Shown here in pieces: positions 25,973 through 33,174 of a DNA stretch of 64,000 nucleotides. The stretch's first letter is position 1. Each line of letters starts with the position of its first letter. The stretch spans positions 2,294,001 to 2,358,000 of the forward strand of contig NZ_CP133148.1 in NCBI RefSeq assembly GCF_036488675.1. The letters are read 5' to 3'. The notes under the pieces were generated by a model. The model was not told the DNA's origin. It saw only the letters and a program-made list of their open reading frames with translations, and did not search any database. Source of the stretch: Sinorhizobium chiapasense. Its GTDB lineage: Bacteria; Pseudomonadota; Alphaproteobacteria; Rhizobiales; Rhizobiaceae. The position numbers and the translations under genes are program-made.

Positions 25973-26548
25973 TCAGAACTGCTCCAAAACCGAGATTGCG
26001 ATCTTGCGGGCCGTCTTCAGCCGCGCGTCATGCCCGTCGAGACCCGCACGCGACATCGCCCCTTCGAGCAGAAAGGACAGATGTTGCGCGGTCTCGTCGA
26101 CCGCCGTGCCGGCTGCCGGCTGCATCTCGAGGAGGTGTTCCCTGAACAGCCGCTCCACCTCTTGCTTCTGGAGCGCGACCACCGCCCGGCCGGGGTCGCC
26201 GACTGGCAGCTCGGCGGCGGCATTGAGGAGCCCGCAGCCTCGAAATCCCCACGCATAGGCAAGGGCCGCATGGTCCACATAGGAGTCGAACACCGCCAGG
26301 ATACGCTCCTGCGGTGTCGTCGCCGTCCTTAGCCGCTCCTGATAGACGTCCCTCCATTCATCGAGACGTCTCTGCATATACGCGTTGACGAGATCCGCCT
26401 TGGACGAAAAATTATTGTAGAGGCTCATCTTCGCGACCCCCGCATGGGCGGTGATCGCATCGATCCCCGTCGCCCCGACACCCTCGCGATAGAACAACTC
26501 GGCTGCTGCTTTCAGCAGGCGCTCCCGGGCTGGCGTTCTCTCGGTCAT
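25973..26548 (-). CDS. TetR-family repressor
   Basis: 191 residues. The N-terminal TetR HTH is clear: ARERLLKAAAELFYREGVGA, AITAHAGVAKMSLYNNFSSK. The C-terminal ligand domain includes WGFRGCGLLNAAAELPVGDP, a variant common in TetR proteins that control exporters or reductases. ATG 26548 has GGAG seven bases upstream. The next gene downstream is a DMT exporter. A perfect palindrome 20 bases upstream of the start (26569-26582) is the likely autoregulatory operator. Confidence 0.88.
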   Translation of the reverse strand: MTERTPARERLLKAAAELFYREGVGATGIDAITAHAGVAKMSLYNNFSSKADLVNAYMQRRLDEWRDVYQERLRTATTPQERILAVFDSYVDHAALAYAWGFRGCGLLNAAAELPVGDPGRAVVALQKQEVERLFREHLLEMQPAAGTAVDETAQHLSFLLEGAMSRAGLDGHDARLKTARKIAISVLEQF

Positions 26549-26568
26549 CTCGTCTCTCCAACAAATAT

Positions 26569-26582
26569 GTAGACCGATCTAC
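26569..26582. promoter_or_regulatory. TetR operator candidate
   Basis: GTAGACCGATCTAC has arms GTAGA/TCTAC around a short centre; flanking AT (AAATAT, CTATTCAG) suits an operator-promoter. Position just upstream of tetR suggests autorepression. Confidence 0.5.
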
Positions 26583-26696
26583 CTATTCAGTTGATCTGTC
26601 AAGTCTGTTGGAGGGCAATTTGCTGGCGTTGCGGAAGATGGCGGGAGCGAAACCAGCAGGCGGGGCTTTCACCACCCCGCCTGTGATCCCTACTAT

Positions 26697-27575
26697 CTAT
26701 CGCTTGCCGAGCAGCGGGAGTGTCTGCAGCGACTTCGACAGCTGGATCGCGCTCCACGGCATGTATTCGGCAATCGCCAACCCGACGACGTCGGCCTCGG
26801 CATCCACGGCCGTGAGAATCCTTGCGACCTCCTCGAAGCGCATCCGGCCCTTCGCGATGCCGTCAAAGGCGTTCGGCTTGGCCGCCGGATCTAGGGAAAG
26901 GAGGAAGTCGTAAAGCGTCGGATCGAGCACATCCAGGTCGAAGTGCACCGCAACCTTCTTCGCGCCCGAAGCGCGCAGCCACGCCAATACCGGCTCGGCC
27001 GAGCCGGCCAGGTCTTCCGGGCTGAGACGTGCCAGTCCATGCTTCGCAATGAAATCCGTTTCGAACGGAGTGGTTTCGGTCAGACCGACATAGAGGATCT
27101 GGCGCGCTTGCACCGGCCTCGGGACGGCGGCCACAAAAACGGGATCGCCTATCCCCATCAGCATGGCGAGCACATGCGCATGGGCGTTTCGGAACTGCTC
27201 TGCCCCCATTACGTCGGGATGCGCATCGACCCACAGAACCGCCAGATCGTCGCCATACCGCTCATTGAGATAGGCAATCGGCGCGAGATCCACGAGGCAA
27301 TCGCCTCCGAGCGTGACAACAGCGTCGGGACTGTGTCGGCGGATGGCCGACATGGCTGCCGCAACGAGATCCAGAAGCGGCCGGCGGGAGACGATGCCCT
27401 CCTCGACCGGTCGCACATCGTCATGGGCTTCGGGGACCGCAACCGTCTCTTCCGGCCCAAGCGGTTGCGGGGCTATGGCGGCAAGGACACGCGCGCCTAT
27501 TCTGTAATCGGGGTGGTCGCCGCCCTGCCATTGAGGCAGATTCAGGCGCAGAACCTTCTTCGGATCGACTGTCAT
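26697..27575 (-). CDS. Arginase/agmatinase/formiminoglutamase-family protein with altered metal motif
   Basis: 292 residues of the ureohydrolase fold. LWVDAHPDV (residues 115-122) and VHFDLDVLDP (about 200-210) are the second and third Mn-binding motifs, and both are intact. The first motif, normally GGDH, reads GGDC (90-93), so one Mn-ligand His is replaced by Cys. ATG 27575 is the natural start. It diverges from a LysR gene (27715). Either the enzyme uses an unusual metal site or it has a non-ureohydrolase role; substrate is unknown. Confidence 0.8.
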   Translation of the reverse strand: MTVDPKKVLRLNLPQWQGGDHPDYRIGARVLAAIAPQPLGPEETVAVPEAHDDVRPVEEGIVSRRPLLDLVAAAMSAIRRHSPDAVVTLGGDCLVDLAPIAYLNERYGDDLAVLWVDAHPDVMGAEQFRNAHAHVLAMLMGIGDPVFVAAVPRPVQARQILYVGLTETTPFETDFIAKHGLARLSPEDLAGSAEPVLAWLRASGAKKVAVHFDLDVLDPTLYDFLLSLDPAAKPNAFDGIAKGRMRFEEVARILTAVDAEADVVGLAIAEYMPWSAIQLSKSLQTLPLLGKR

Positions 27576-27714
27576 CGTCTCACTCTTTCCTGTCAGTATC
27601 GGTACTCCCCAATCGGGAGCAGGAAATAGCTGGTGATTGAAATCGGAAACAAAATGGTTCATCTGTGACATGTCCGTCCACAGGCATGGACAATCTCCCA
27701 CCCGGAGAAACACG

Positions 27715-28629
27715 ATGAACCAGTTGCTTGCGATGCGAGCCTTTGTGCGGGTCGTTGAATCAGGGTCGTTCCGGGGAGCTGCCAACCAGCTTCTGGTGCC
27801 GCGCTCGACCGTCAGCAAACTTGTGACGGATCTCGAGAAGCATCTCGGGACAAGGCTGATGCACAGGACCACGCGCAGCATCGTCGTGACGGCGGAAGGC
27901 GAGGAATATTATCGATATGCGGCGCGTCTGGTCGCGGAGGTCGACGAAGCCGACAGTGCCGTGCGCGGCAAGAAGCTGACGCCCCGAGGACATCTCCGCA
28001 TCGAATCCCACCCGACCTTCGCGCAGAATGTTCTGATACCGCATCTCCCGGAATTCCATCAGCAATATCCTCAGATTTCGATCGCGTTAGGTATTGGCAA
28101 TCGACCTGCGAACATCATGGGAGAAGGCGTCGACTGCGCCATCAGGGCCGGCGAAATCGGCGACGAGTCTCTGGTGGCAAGGCATCTGTTCGATGCCGAG
28201 TTCGTCACATGTGCATCACCGGCCTACCTGGAGCGGATGGGAGTACCCGCCTCTCCGGAAGACCTCGACAGCAAACATGCCAAGGTCGGCTTCTTTTCCC
28301 ACGCCGACGGCAGTATGAAGCCTCTGATTTTCACGAAGCCCGACCGCAGATACGTCGCCGGCGATCTGCAATTCTCAGCCAATGAAGACAACGGTCAGAT
28401 CGCAATGATGCTGGCCGGCATGGGGATCGGCCAGAACCTGAGGCCGTTCCTGCTGCCCTACCTGCAGACGGGGCAACTCGTCGAGGTCCTCGGCGAATGG
28501 AGCCACCCACCCCTGCCCTTCCATGTGGTTTACGCGCCCGGCAGGCATCAGAGCACCAGGCTGAAGGTCTTCATCCAGTGGCTCGTGCAGCGCTTCGGAA
28601 AAACGGGCAGACCTCCCGGAGCCAGCTAG
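27715..28629 (+). CDS. LysR-family transcriptional regulator
   Basis: 304 residues. The HTH is MRAFVRVVESGSFRGAANQL to LGTRLMHRTTRSI; the effector domain follows (LRIESHPTFAQNVLIPHLPE, GVDCAIRAGEIGDESLVARH) and the C-terminus is complete (VVYAPGRHQSTRLKVFIQWL). It belongs to the AaeR/CrgA-like group. ATG 27715 has GGAG eight bases upstream. It diverges from the arginase-like gene across a 139-base region, so that gene is its probable target. The region contains CTCCC-CAATC-GGGAG near 27605-27619, a weak candidate site. Confidence 0.88.
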   Translation: MNQLLAMRAFVRVVESGSFRGAANQLLVPRSTVSKLVTDLEKHLGTRLMHRTTRSIVVTAEGEEYYRYAARLVAEVDEADSAVRGKKLTPRGHLRIESHPTFAQNVLIPHLPEFHQQYPQISIALGIGNRPANIMGEGVDCAIRAGEIGDESLVARHLFDAEFVTCASPAYLERMGVPASPEDLDSKHAKVGFFSHADGSMKPLIFTKPDRRYVAGDLQFSANEDNGQIAMMLAGMGIGQNLRPFLLPYLQTGQLVEVLGEWSHPPLPFHVVYAPGRHQSTRLKVFIQWLVQRFGKTGRPPGAS

Positions 28630-29003
28630 GTGTGAGTTTTCCATAGGTTGTCCATCCGGTCCGGACCGGCAAAGCTGAGGTCGTCGAAGCTTCAGTGATT
28701 CCAGGGGGACCGGATGAACATCCATAAGAATGCCCGTCTGACGGCGCGCGGTCGAGAGCGCATTGTAATGCAGGTCGAGAGAGGGCAGTCGCCGCAGGCC
28801 GTTGCCGAAGCCGCAGGCGTCTGCGCGCGCACGGTGCGAAAATGGGTTGATCGCTATCGATGCGAAGGACTGGCGGGATTGCGGGATCGCTCTTCCCGGC
28901 CGCATCGCTTGCGCCGGCCGACGCCTCAGGCGGTTGTCGCGGAAATTGAGCGGCTGCAGCGGCGAGGCAGGCGGCGGCAACCCCTTGCCCAGAGGATTCT
29001 AGG
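28630..29003 (+). mobile_element. IS481-type insertion sequence remnant (left part)
   Basis: TGTGAGTTTTCCATAGGTTG at 28631 resembles the terminal inverted repeat of IS481-family elements and is followed by the usual leader and the transposase start at 28714. The element breaks off near 29000; no DDE catalytic domain and no right end follow. It lies directly after the LysR stop codon. Confidence 0.6.
28714..29003 (+). pseudogene. Truncated IS481-family transposase
   Basis: About 95 residues corresponding to the N-terminal HTH region: MNIHKNARLTARGRERIVMQ, VAEAAGVCARTVRKWVDRYR, GLAGLRDRSSRPHRLRRPTP. These are strongly conserved in IS481 transposases. After EIERLQRRG the frame loses similarity and the rve integrase domain is absent, so it cannot transpose. 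Confidence 0.75.
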
Positions 29004-29074
29004 CAGCGAATTGCTCGGAACGGAGATAACGAGTAGAATCTCAGACATTAATTCGACCATAGGGGGAGTAGGCA

Positions 29075-29518
29075 ATGAGCAGACTGTTGATCCTGTCGGC
29101 TGGTGCCATCCTGGCACTAACCTCCGCTGCGCCGGCTATGGCGTCCACTGCGCCGGCTATGCAACCACTCAAGATCTCTAAGGAATGCAGCCAGTACACC
29201 GGCGATACCCCGAGCTTCTGCACCATTACGGAATCGAACCTCGCGGCGATCCCGGCGGGCACCAAGATCTTCTACTATGGGCCGGTGACCGGCAGTCCTC
29301 TTTTCAGCAGCAGCGCGGCGGTCATTACCGTCGGAAACGGAGACTCGGCGGTCGGGTACTGCGTCGTCTACGACACGGCCAGCCCGCCGCTAGGAACCTG
29401 TGCGTTCCATGCCGGCAGCGGGACGCTCGCCGGATTCCAGGCGGTCGTCAAGGTCACTGTCGACGACAAGCAGATCTGGCACTGGGACGGAGGCTACCTA
29501 CTTGGCGCCGCCAAGTGA
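29075..29518 (+). CDS. Exported protein, unknown, with internal repeat after the signal peptide
   Basis: 147 residues. A Sec signal peptide (LLILSAGAILALTSAAPAMA) is followed by a direct duplication of TAPAM-type sequence encoded by a GCGCCGGCTATG repeat. The mature part has four Cys (KECSQY, SFCTIT, GYCVVY, GTCAFH) and a beta-rich pattern (TKIFYYGP, VKVTVDDKQIWHWDGGYLLG), resembling small allene-oxide-cyclase-like barrel proteins; that assignment is tentative. ATG is preceded by GGGGGAG. It follows an IS remnant and has no partners. Confidence 0.6.
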   Translation: MSRLLILSAGAILALTSAAPAMASTAPAMQPLKISKECSQYTGDTPSFCTITESNLAAIPAGTKIFYYGPVTGSPLFSSSAAVITVGNGDSAVGYCVVYDTASPPLGTCAFHAGSGTLAGFQAVVKVTVDDKQIWHWDGGYLLGAAK

Positions 29519-29639
29519 GAACGAAAGAAATGCTGCTCTCGTCTGGCTGTTTGACGTGAATTCGTGCCCTGACTCATAACCGCAAAGTGGCAGGACGACG
29601 GGGCAAATGCCGTGGTGATCATATGCAGGTGCTGCGGAC

Positions 29640-30065
29640 ATGGATCTGATCGCGGCCTTCAGCACGCTTTATGCGTGGTTTGCCGAGGACCTTCGCTTTG
29701 TCCGCCTGCTTTTCCTGGCGGTCGGAGTGTGGCTTGCTTTGGATATCGCCTGGAAACTGCGACGTGACGCGCTGCTTCGACGCGTCGGGACATCGACCGA
29801 GGGACAGATCGTCCGGGTGTCCAAGGGGGAGGACTATGACACCGCGATCATCCGCTTCACGGATCAGACAGGGCGTACGCACGAATTCGACTCGGAAATT
29901 CCCCACTCCGGCCCCCCGGGGGCAAGCGTCAACGTTTGCTATGACCCTCAGAACCCACGCCGCGCCCACGTTGCCGGCAGCCCCCTCGGACGCGCCTTGC
30001 TCTACGTGGTTTCGCTGATGACCGCGGCGGGTTTTGTCTTCATGTCGGTAGTGATGGACCACTGA
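29640..30065 (+). CDS. DUF3592-type membrane protein
   Basis: 141 residues. Membrane helices at about 20-38 (VRLLFLAVGVWLALDIAW) and 118-137 (LLYVVSLMTAAGFVFMSVV) enclose a small beta domain (STEGQIVRVSKGEDYDTAII, QTGRTHEFDSEIPHSGPPGA, VNVCYDPQNPRRA). This helix-beta-helix layout with a V-YDP-NP motif is the DUF3592 pattern. Function is unknown. It is convergent with the gas-vesicle operon that ends at 30150. Confidence 0.7.
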   Translation: MDLIAAFSTLYAWFAEDLRFVRLLFLAVGVWLALDIAWKLRRDALLRRVGTSTEGQIVRVSKGEDYDTAIIRFTDQTGRTHEFDSEIPHSGPPGASVNVCYDPQNPRRAHVAGSPLGRALLYVVSLMTAAGFVFMSVVMDH

Positions 30066-30149
30066 CGCGAGCGGCATCTGCTACCGAGTGGCGTGTTGCC
30101 TGCGCTTCCATGCGCGTCTCCGGATCGGAAAGGCCCGAGCATTGCCGCA

Positions 30150-30455
30150 TCAACGCGGAAGTAGCGGACCGAGAGGTCCCAGGTCGATATTCAGGTCTTC
30201 GGCGGCGAGCCCGAAGTGCTCCCGCAATTGCGACATGCGGTCGTCTAGAAGCATCAATGTCATACCGACGCGCTCCTCCTCCGATTCGGTCAGACCTCCC
30301 TCGTCGAGACGACGAAGCGCCTGCCGCTCCATGAGCTGGCGCAGCAACTCCACGACGGTGAGCACCAGGCGGGCCAGATCTCGTTCGACCGTGTCAGGCG
30401 CCATCGATATGCGCTGGCGCAGCCCCGGCTGATGTCCAGCGACGCCGCCGCTCAC
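30150..30455 (-). CDS. gvpK: Gas vesicle protein GvpK
   Basis: 101 residues, the usual GvpK length. DTVERDLARLVLTVVELLRQ, LMERQALRRLDEGGLTESEE and ERVGMTLMLLDDRMSQLREH match the conserved GvpK helices, ending in the family-typical LNIDLGPLGPLL. GvpK is a minor assembly protein needed for mature vesicle growth. It is the last gene of the operon; its ATG overlaps the gvpS stop by four bases (ATGA), indicating translational coupling. Confidence 0.9.
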   Translation of the reverse strand: MSGGVAGHQPGLRQRISMAPDTVERDLARLVLTVVELLRQLMERQALRRLDEGGLTESEEERVGMTLMLLDDRMSQLREHFGLAAEDLNIDLGPLGPLLPR

Positions 30456-30649
30456 TGGTCTCGCTCCGTTGCGCCGGATTGCGTGGTCCGGCCGAGCGAC
30501 GTGATCAGGGCGCGAAGCGAGATCTGCACCATGTCGATGTCGGCGATCGCGAGCGTGATGTCTCCGGTGAGCATGATGCCGCCCGCTAGGAGCCGGTCGA
30601 GCAGGTCGACGAGCGCGATCTCTCGGGCGGGGAGTGCGGCGGGGCTCAC
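30452..30649 (-). CDS. gvpS: Gas vesicle protein GvpS (GvpA-family, short)
   Basis: 65 residues. VDLLDRLLAGGIMLTGDITL and IADIDMVQISLRALITSLGR correspond to the helix-strand-strand-helix core shared by GvpA, GvpJ, GvpM and GvpS. The length and position between gvpL and gvpK match gvpS of actinobacterial clusters. It is likely a minor component that nucleates or caps vesicle assembly. Four-base ATGA overlaps join it to both neighbours. Confidence 0.85.
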   Translation of the reverse strand: MSPAALPAREIALVDLLDRLLAGGIMLTGDITLAIADIDMVQISLRALITSLGRTTQSGATERDQ

Positions 30650-31440
30650 GCGTGCCCCCGGTGCTCGCCGCCGGCGAACGAATAGGGCGGCCAGGGGCCT
30701 GTGACCTCGATTGTCACGTGCGGGTTTTCGGCACAGAGCCGCCGTGCACGGGTGGCGAGCTCTTCAGCGAGCCCGGCATCCACCAAGTAGGCTGCGTTGA
30801 ATACATTTTCGCCTGGAGCTGCGGACAGCTCGGCGCTCTGCGCTCGGTGCTGGCGGCGATCGACGGCAAGCATGGCGAGAGCGGCGTCCACCTGCTCGGC
30901 CACCGTGGTTGCGCGCTGCCACGCGTGCTGGCGCCGATCGCGTTCTTCGCGGCGGTAGCGCAGGTAGTCCCTCCCCGCGCGCGCCGATCCGGACCCGCTG
31001 GTTTTCTCATCCACGGACATCGCGGCGGGGGCAGATGCGCCCGCGTGTTGCACGTAGATCTTTACCCCCACCTCCACGCGGCCCGCGAGTCGATCCAGCG
31101 TCTCGCGGAAGCGCCGATACTCGCGGCGCAGCAACTGCGCAACGCGGTCGTCGGTGCGGTGAACGGTCGCGAGGCGGAACGGCAGCGTTGGTGTGCAAGC
31201 GGCAACCGCCGCCACGACCCTGTGGTGCGCACGTGCGATCGCCTCCAGCTCCGCCAGCGTCTCCAGCCTCGCTCGCAGCGCGATTTCGTCGGCGTTGGCA
31301 GGCGCAAGCGGACTGACCACGGCGACCAGGTCCTTGTGGCGGACCAGGTGGATCGCGGCGCCGTCGACGCCGACGAGGCCGGCCACCTGGATGGGATCGA
31401 ACGGGTGCGCGACCGCGTATGTATAGCTCGCCGCGCTCAT
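30646..31440 (-). CDS. gvpL: Gas vesicle protein GvpL (GvpF/L family)
   Basis: 264 residues. The two-domain GvpF/L fold is visible: YTYAVAHPFDPIQVAGLVGV and LVAVVSPLAPANADEIALRA in the first domain; PLPFRL-type TPTLPFRLATVHRTDDRVAQ, VEVGVKIYVQHAG; and NAAYLVDAGLAEELATRARR with VEVTGPWPPYSF-like VTGPWPPYSFAGGEHRG at the end. GvpF/L proteins chaperone GvpA and are minor shell components. The start at 31440 overlaps the gvpJ stop (ATGA); an upstream in-frame stretch belongs to gvpJ in another frame. Confidence 0.88.
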   Translation of the reverse strand: MSAASYTYAVAHPFDPIQVAGLVGVDGAAIHLVRHKDLVAVVSPLAPANADEIALRARLETLAELEAIARAHHRVVAAVAACTPTLPFRLATVHRTDDRVAQLLRREYRRFRETLDRLAGRVEVGVKIYVQHAGASAPAAMSVDEKTSGSGSARAGRDYLRYRREERDRRQHAWQRATTVAEQVDAALAMLAVDRRQHRAQSAELSAAPGENVFNAAYLVDAGLAEELATRARRLCAENPHVTIEVTGPWPPYSFAGGEHRGHA

Positions 31441-31748
31441 CGCCGTGCCTCCAGAGCGGCGACTTCCAGCGCCCTGATCTTTTTGCGCAACCGCGCGTTC
31501 TCGACCGCAAGCTGCCGCGGCCTCGGATGGGAAAGCGCCGGATCGTGCTCCCACCAGTCGATCCCCATCGCCTTGGCCTTGTCCACCGACGCGACCAGCA
31601 GCCGGAGCTTGATGGTCAGAAGCTCGATGTCGAGCAGGTTGATCTTGATGTCGCCGGCGATGATCAACCCCTTGTCCAGAACCCGCTCCAGAACATCAGC
31701 CAGGTTCGGCGACGCACCCTGGTGCCGCAAGCCTTGTTGTTCCATCAT
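31437..31748 (-). CDS. gvpJ: Gas vesicle protein GvpJ (GvpA family)
   Basis: 103 residues. NLADVLERVLDKGLIIAGDI and KINLLDIELLTIKLRLLVAS form the GvpA-type core, and AMGIDWWEHDPALS is the diagnostic GvpJ C-terminal segment (IDWWE). A coiled-coil tail follows (LAVENARLRKKIRALEVAAL). GvpJ is thought to form the conical tips of the vesicle. Its ATG overlaps the gvpG stop by four bases. Confidence 0.9.
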   Translation of the reverse strand: MMEQQGLRHQGASPNLADVLERVLDKGLIIAGDIKINLLDIELLTIKLRLLVASVDKAKAMGIDWWEHDPALSHPRPRQLAVENARLRKKIRALEVAALEARR

Positions 31749-31990
31749 GCGATCAGCCCTCGCTTTCGTCCCTCGTCCAGCCGGTCGAGGATCTCGTCCT
31801 CGCGTCGATCGAATTCCTCGGCATCGATCAGTCCTTCATCCAGTTGCCGCGAAAGCTCGGCCAGCTCGCGCCGGATGGCGGCCGGGCCGCAACGCTGTTC
31901 GGCAGCGGCGTCGACCACCCGATCGACGGTCCACAGCGCGACGCGGGCCGGCGCGAGCGGCAGCAACAAAAGGTGCGACAGGAGTCCCAC
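31745..31990 (-). CDS. gvpG: Gas vesicle protein GvpG
   Basis: 81 residues starting at GTG 31990 (GLLSHLLLLPLAPARVALWT), the standard GvpG opening, with GAGG eight bases upstream; an in-frame GTG at 31996 is the alternative. The C-terminal half is a charged coiled coil (REEL-type RRELAELSRQLDEGLIDAEE, FDRREDEILDRLDEGRK). GvpG is a small accessory or assembly protein. It begins 10 bases after the gvpF stop and overlaps gvpJ by four bases. Confidence 0.87.
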   Translation of the reverse strand: MGLLSHLLLLPLAPARVALWTVDRVVDAAAEQRCGPAAIRRELAELSRQLDEGLIDAEEFDRREDEILDRLDEGRKRGLIA

Positions 31991-32000
31991 CGTCACGGCC

Positions 32001-32735
32001 TCACACGTTCGCTTCGTCGCCGACGAAGCTGTAAGGCGGCAAGGGCCCATTCAACTCGACGCTTGCGTAGCCGGGCAGTTCGCTGCGGAGCGACGACAGA
32101 GCGCTGTCGAAGCGGGGCCGGGCGCCGGACGCGACCAGGAACGATACGTTGACGAAGCAACCGTCGACAGACGGGCCCGGTCGTACCTGCGCGGCATGTG
32201 GTTGCAGGCGGGCGATGACCTGGTCCGCGTCACGCGCGCGCCACTCCGCGACGACGGCGGCCACGTGTTCGCCGAAGGCCAGCTTGTCCTGGTGGCTGCC
32301 GCCGTCCGCGGCGCGCAGTGCGTGATTGCGCGCGCGCAGCTCGTCGTTCTGGAGCAAGACGTCGCGGAGGAGACCCTCCTCCGCATGAACGCCTTTGACG
32401 TTGAGCTCGGCGTGGCCATCGATCCGGGACAAGAGTTCGCCATAGAGCCGCGCGCCCGATCGAAGCTCTGTCTGCACGGTCTCGTCGTCGGGCGCGACCA
32501 TTCCGAACCGCATCGGCAGCACGGTGCCGGCTGCGTACATCCGTCCGATGACCGCATCGTGCTTCACCAGATCGCGCCGCTTCGCGCGCAAGTTCTCGGG
32601 CGCGTCGCTAACCACCGCGACGAGATCCTGCTCGCGCACGAGCCGGAGGGCGGGGGCGTGCTCCCCCACCCCGACCGCCCCTTCGAGCGGTAGTGGGTGG
32701 GAGGCATGCGTGACACAGTAAACGTAGTTGCTCAT
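32001..32735 (-). CDS. gvpF: Gas vesicle protein GvpF (GvpF/L family)
   Basis: 244 residues. NYVYCVTHASHPLPLEG opens the ferredoxin-like N-domain; LVAVVSDAPENLRAKRRDLV, HDAVIGRMYAAGTVLPMRFG (with the conserved VLPMRFG) and LNVKGVHAEEGL follow, and the C-domain ends ASVELNGPLPPYSFVGDEA, the family signature GP-PPYSF. It directly follows gvpA, the place of gvpF in most clusters, and is paralogous to gvpL. GvpF binds GvpA and prevents its premature aggregation. Confidence 0.9.
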   Translation of the reverse strand: MSNYVYCVTHASHPLPLEGAVGVGEHAPALRLVREQDLVAVVSDAPENLRAKRRDLVKHDAVIGRMYAAGTVLPMRFGMVAPDDETVQTELRSGARLYGELLSRIDGHAELNVKGVHAEEGLLRDVLLQNDELRARNHALRAADGGSHQDKLAFGEHVAAVVAEWRARDADQVIARLQPHAAQVRPGPSVDGCFVNVSFLVASGARPRFDSALSSLRSELPGYASVELNGPLPPYSFVGDEANV

Positions 32736-32755
32736 CAGTCATCCTTTCCGTTACG

Positions 32756-33070
32756 TCACGCCGGTTCCGTGCGCGCCCGGCCGGGAAGCTCGAGCGGCAG
32801 CGCGCCGTCGATTAGCGAGCGGCCGATCTGGGGGCTGCTGCCGGTGAGACTGAGGCGGCCGCACATCTCGGCGAAGCGCAGGTAAGCATCGACGCCGGCG
32901 ACGACGACCCGCGCATCGATGGTGACCACCTCGAGGCCGATCACCGACACACGCACGAACACGTCGATGACCAGCCCGCGGTCCAGGATCAATTCAACGA
33001 CCTTGTACAACTCGCCCGACAATCTGCCGCCGGTTGCTTGAGGCGTTTGAGTCATTGCCATTCCAGTCAT
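32756..33070 (-). CDS. gvpA: Gas vesicle structural protein GvpA
   Basis: 104 residues. The core LYKVVELILDRGLVIDVFVR, VSVIGLEVVTIDARVVVAGV and DAYLRFAEMCGRL aligns throughout with GvpA (helix, two beta strands, helix), the protein whose ribs form the gas-permeable shell. It differs from classical GvpA (about 70 residues) by a 35-residue C-terminal tail (LTGSSPQIGRSLIDGALPLE) and an N-terminal extension. AAGGAG lies eight bases before ATG 33070, the strongest ribosome site of the operon, as expected for the main shell protein. It is the first gvp gene transcribed. Confidence 0.88.
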   Translation of the reverse strand: MTGMAMTQTPQATGGRLSGELYKVVELILDRGLVIDVFVRVSVIGLEVVTIDARVVVAGVDAYLRFAEMCGRLSLTGSSPQIGRSLIDGALPLELPGRARTEPA

Positions 33071-33174
33071 GCGGTGTCTCCTTCAGGAAGCTGCTACTTG
33101 CCCTTCTGGAAACTGATACGGGCATAGCTTCAGGTTAGTTTCAGGGGACGTATGCCGCGTCGCCTTGGCTTCAC

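Noticed and set aside
30634..32034. 466-codon plus-strand open frame opposite the gas-vesicle genes
   Set aside because: It is antisense to five overlapping gvp genes with clear family matches; its translation is Arg/Ser/Pro-rich shadow sequence typical of high-GC antisense frames.
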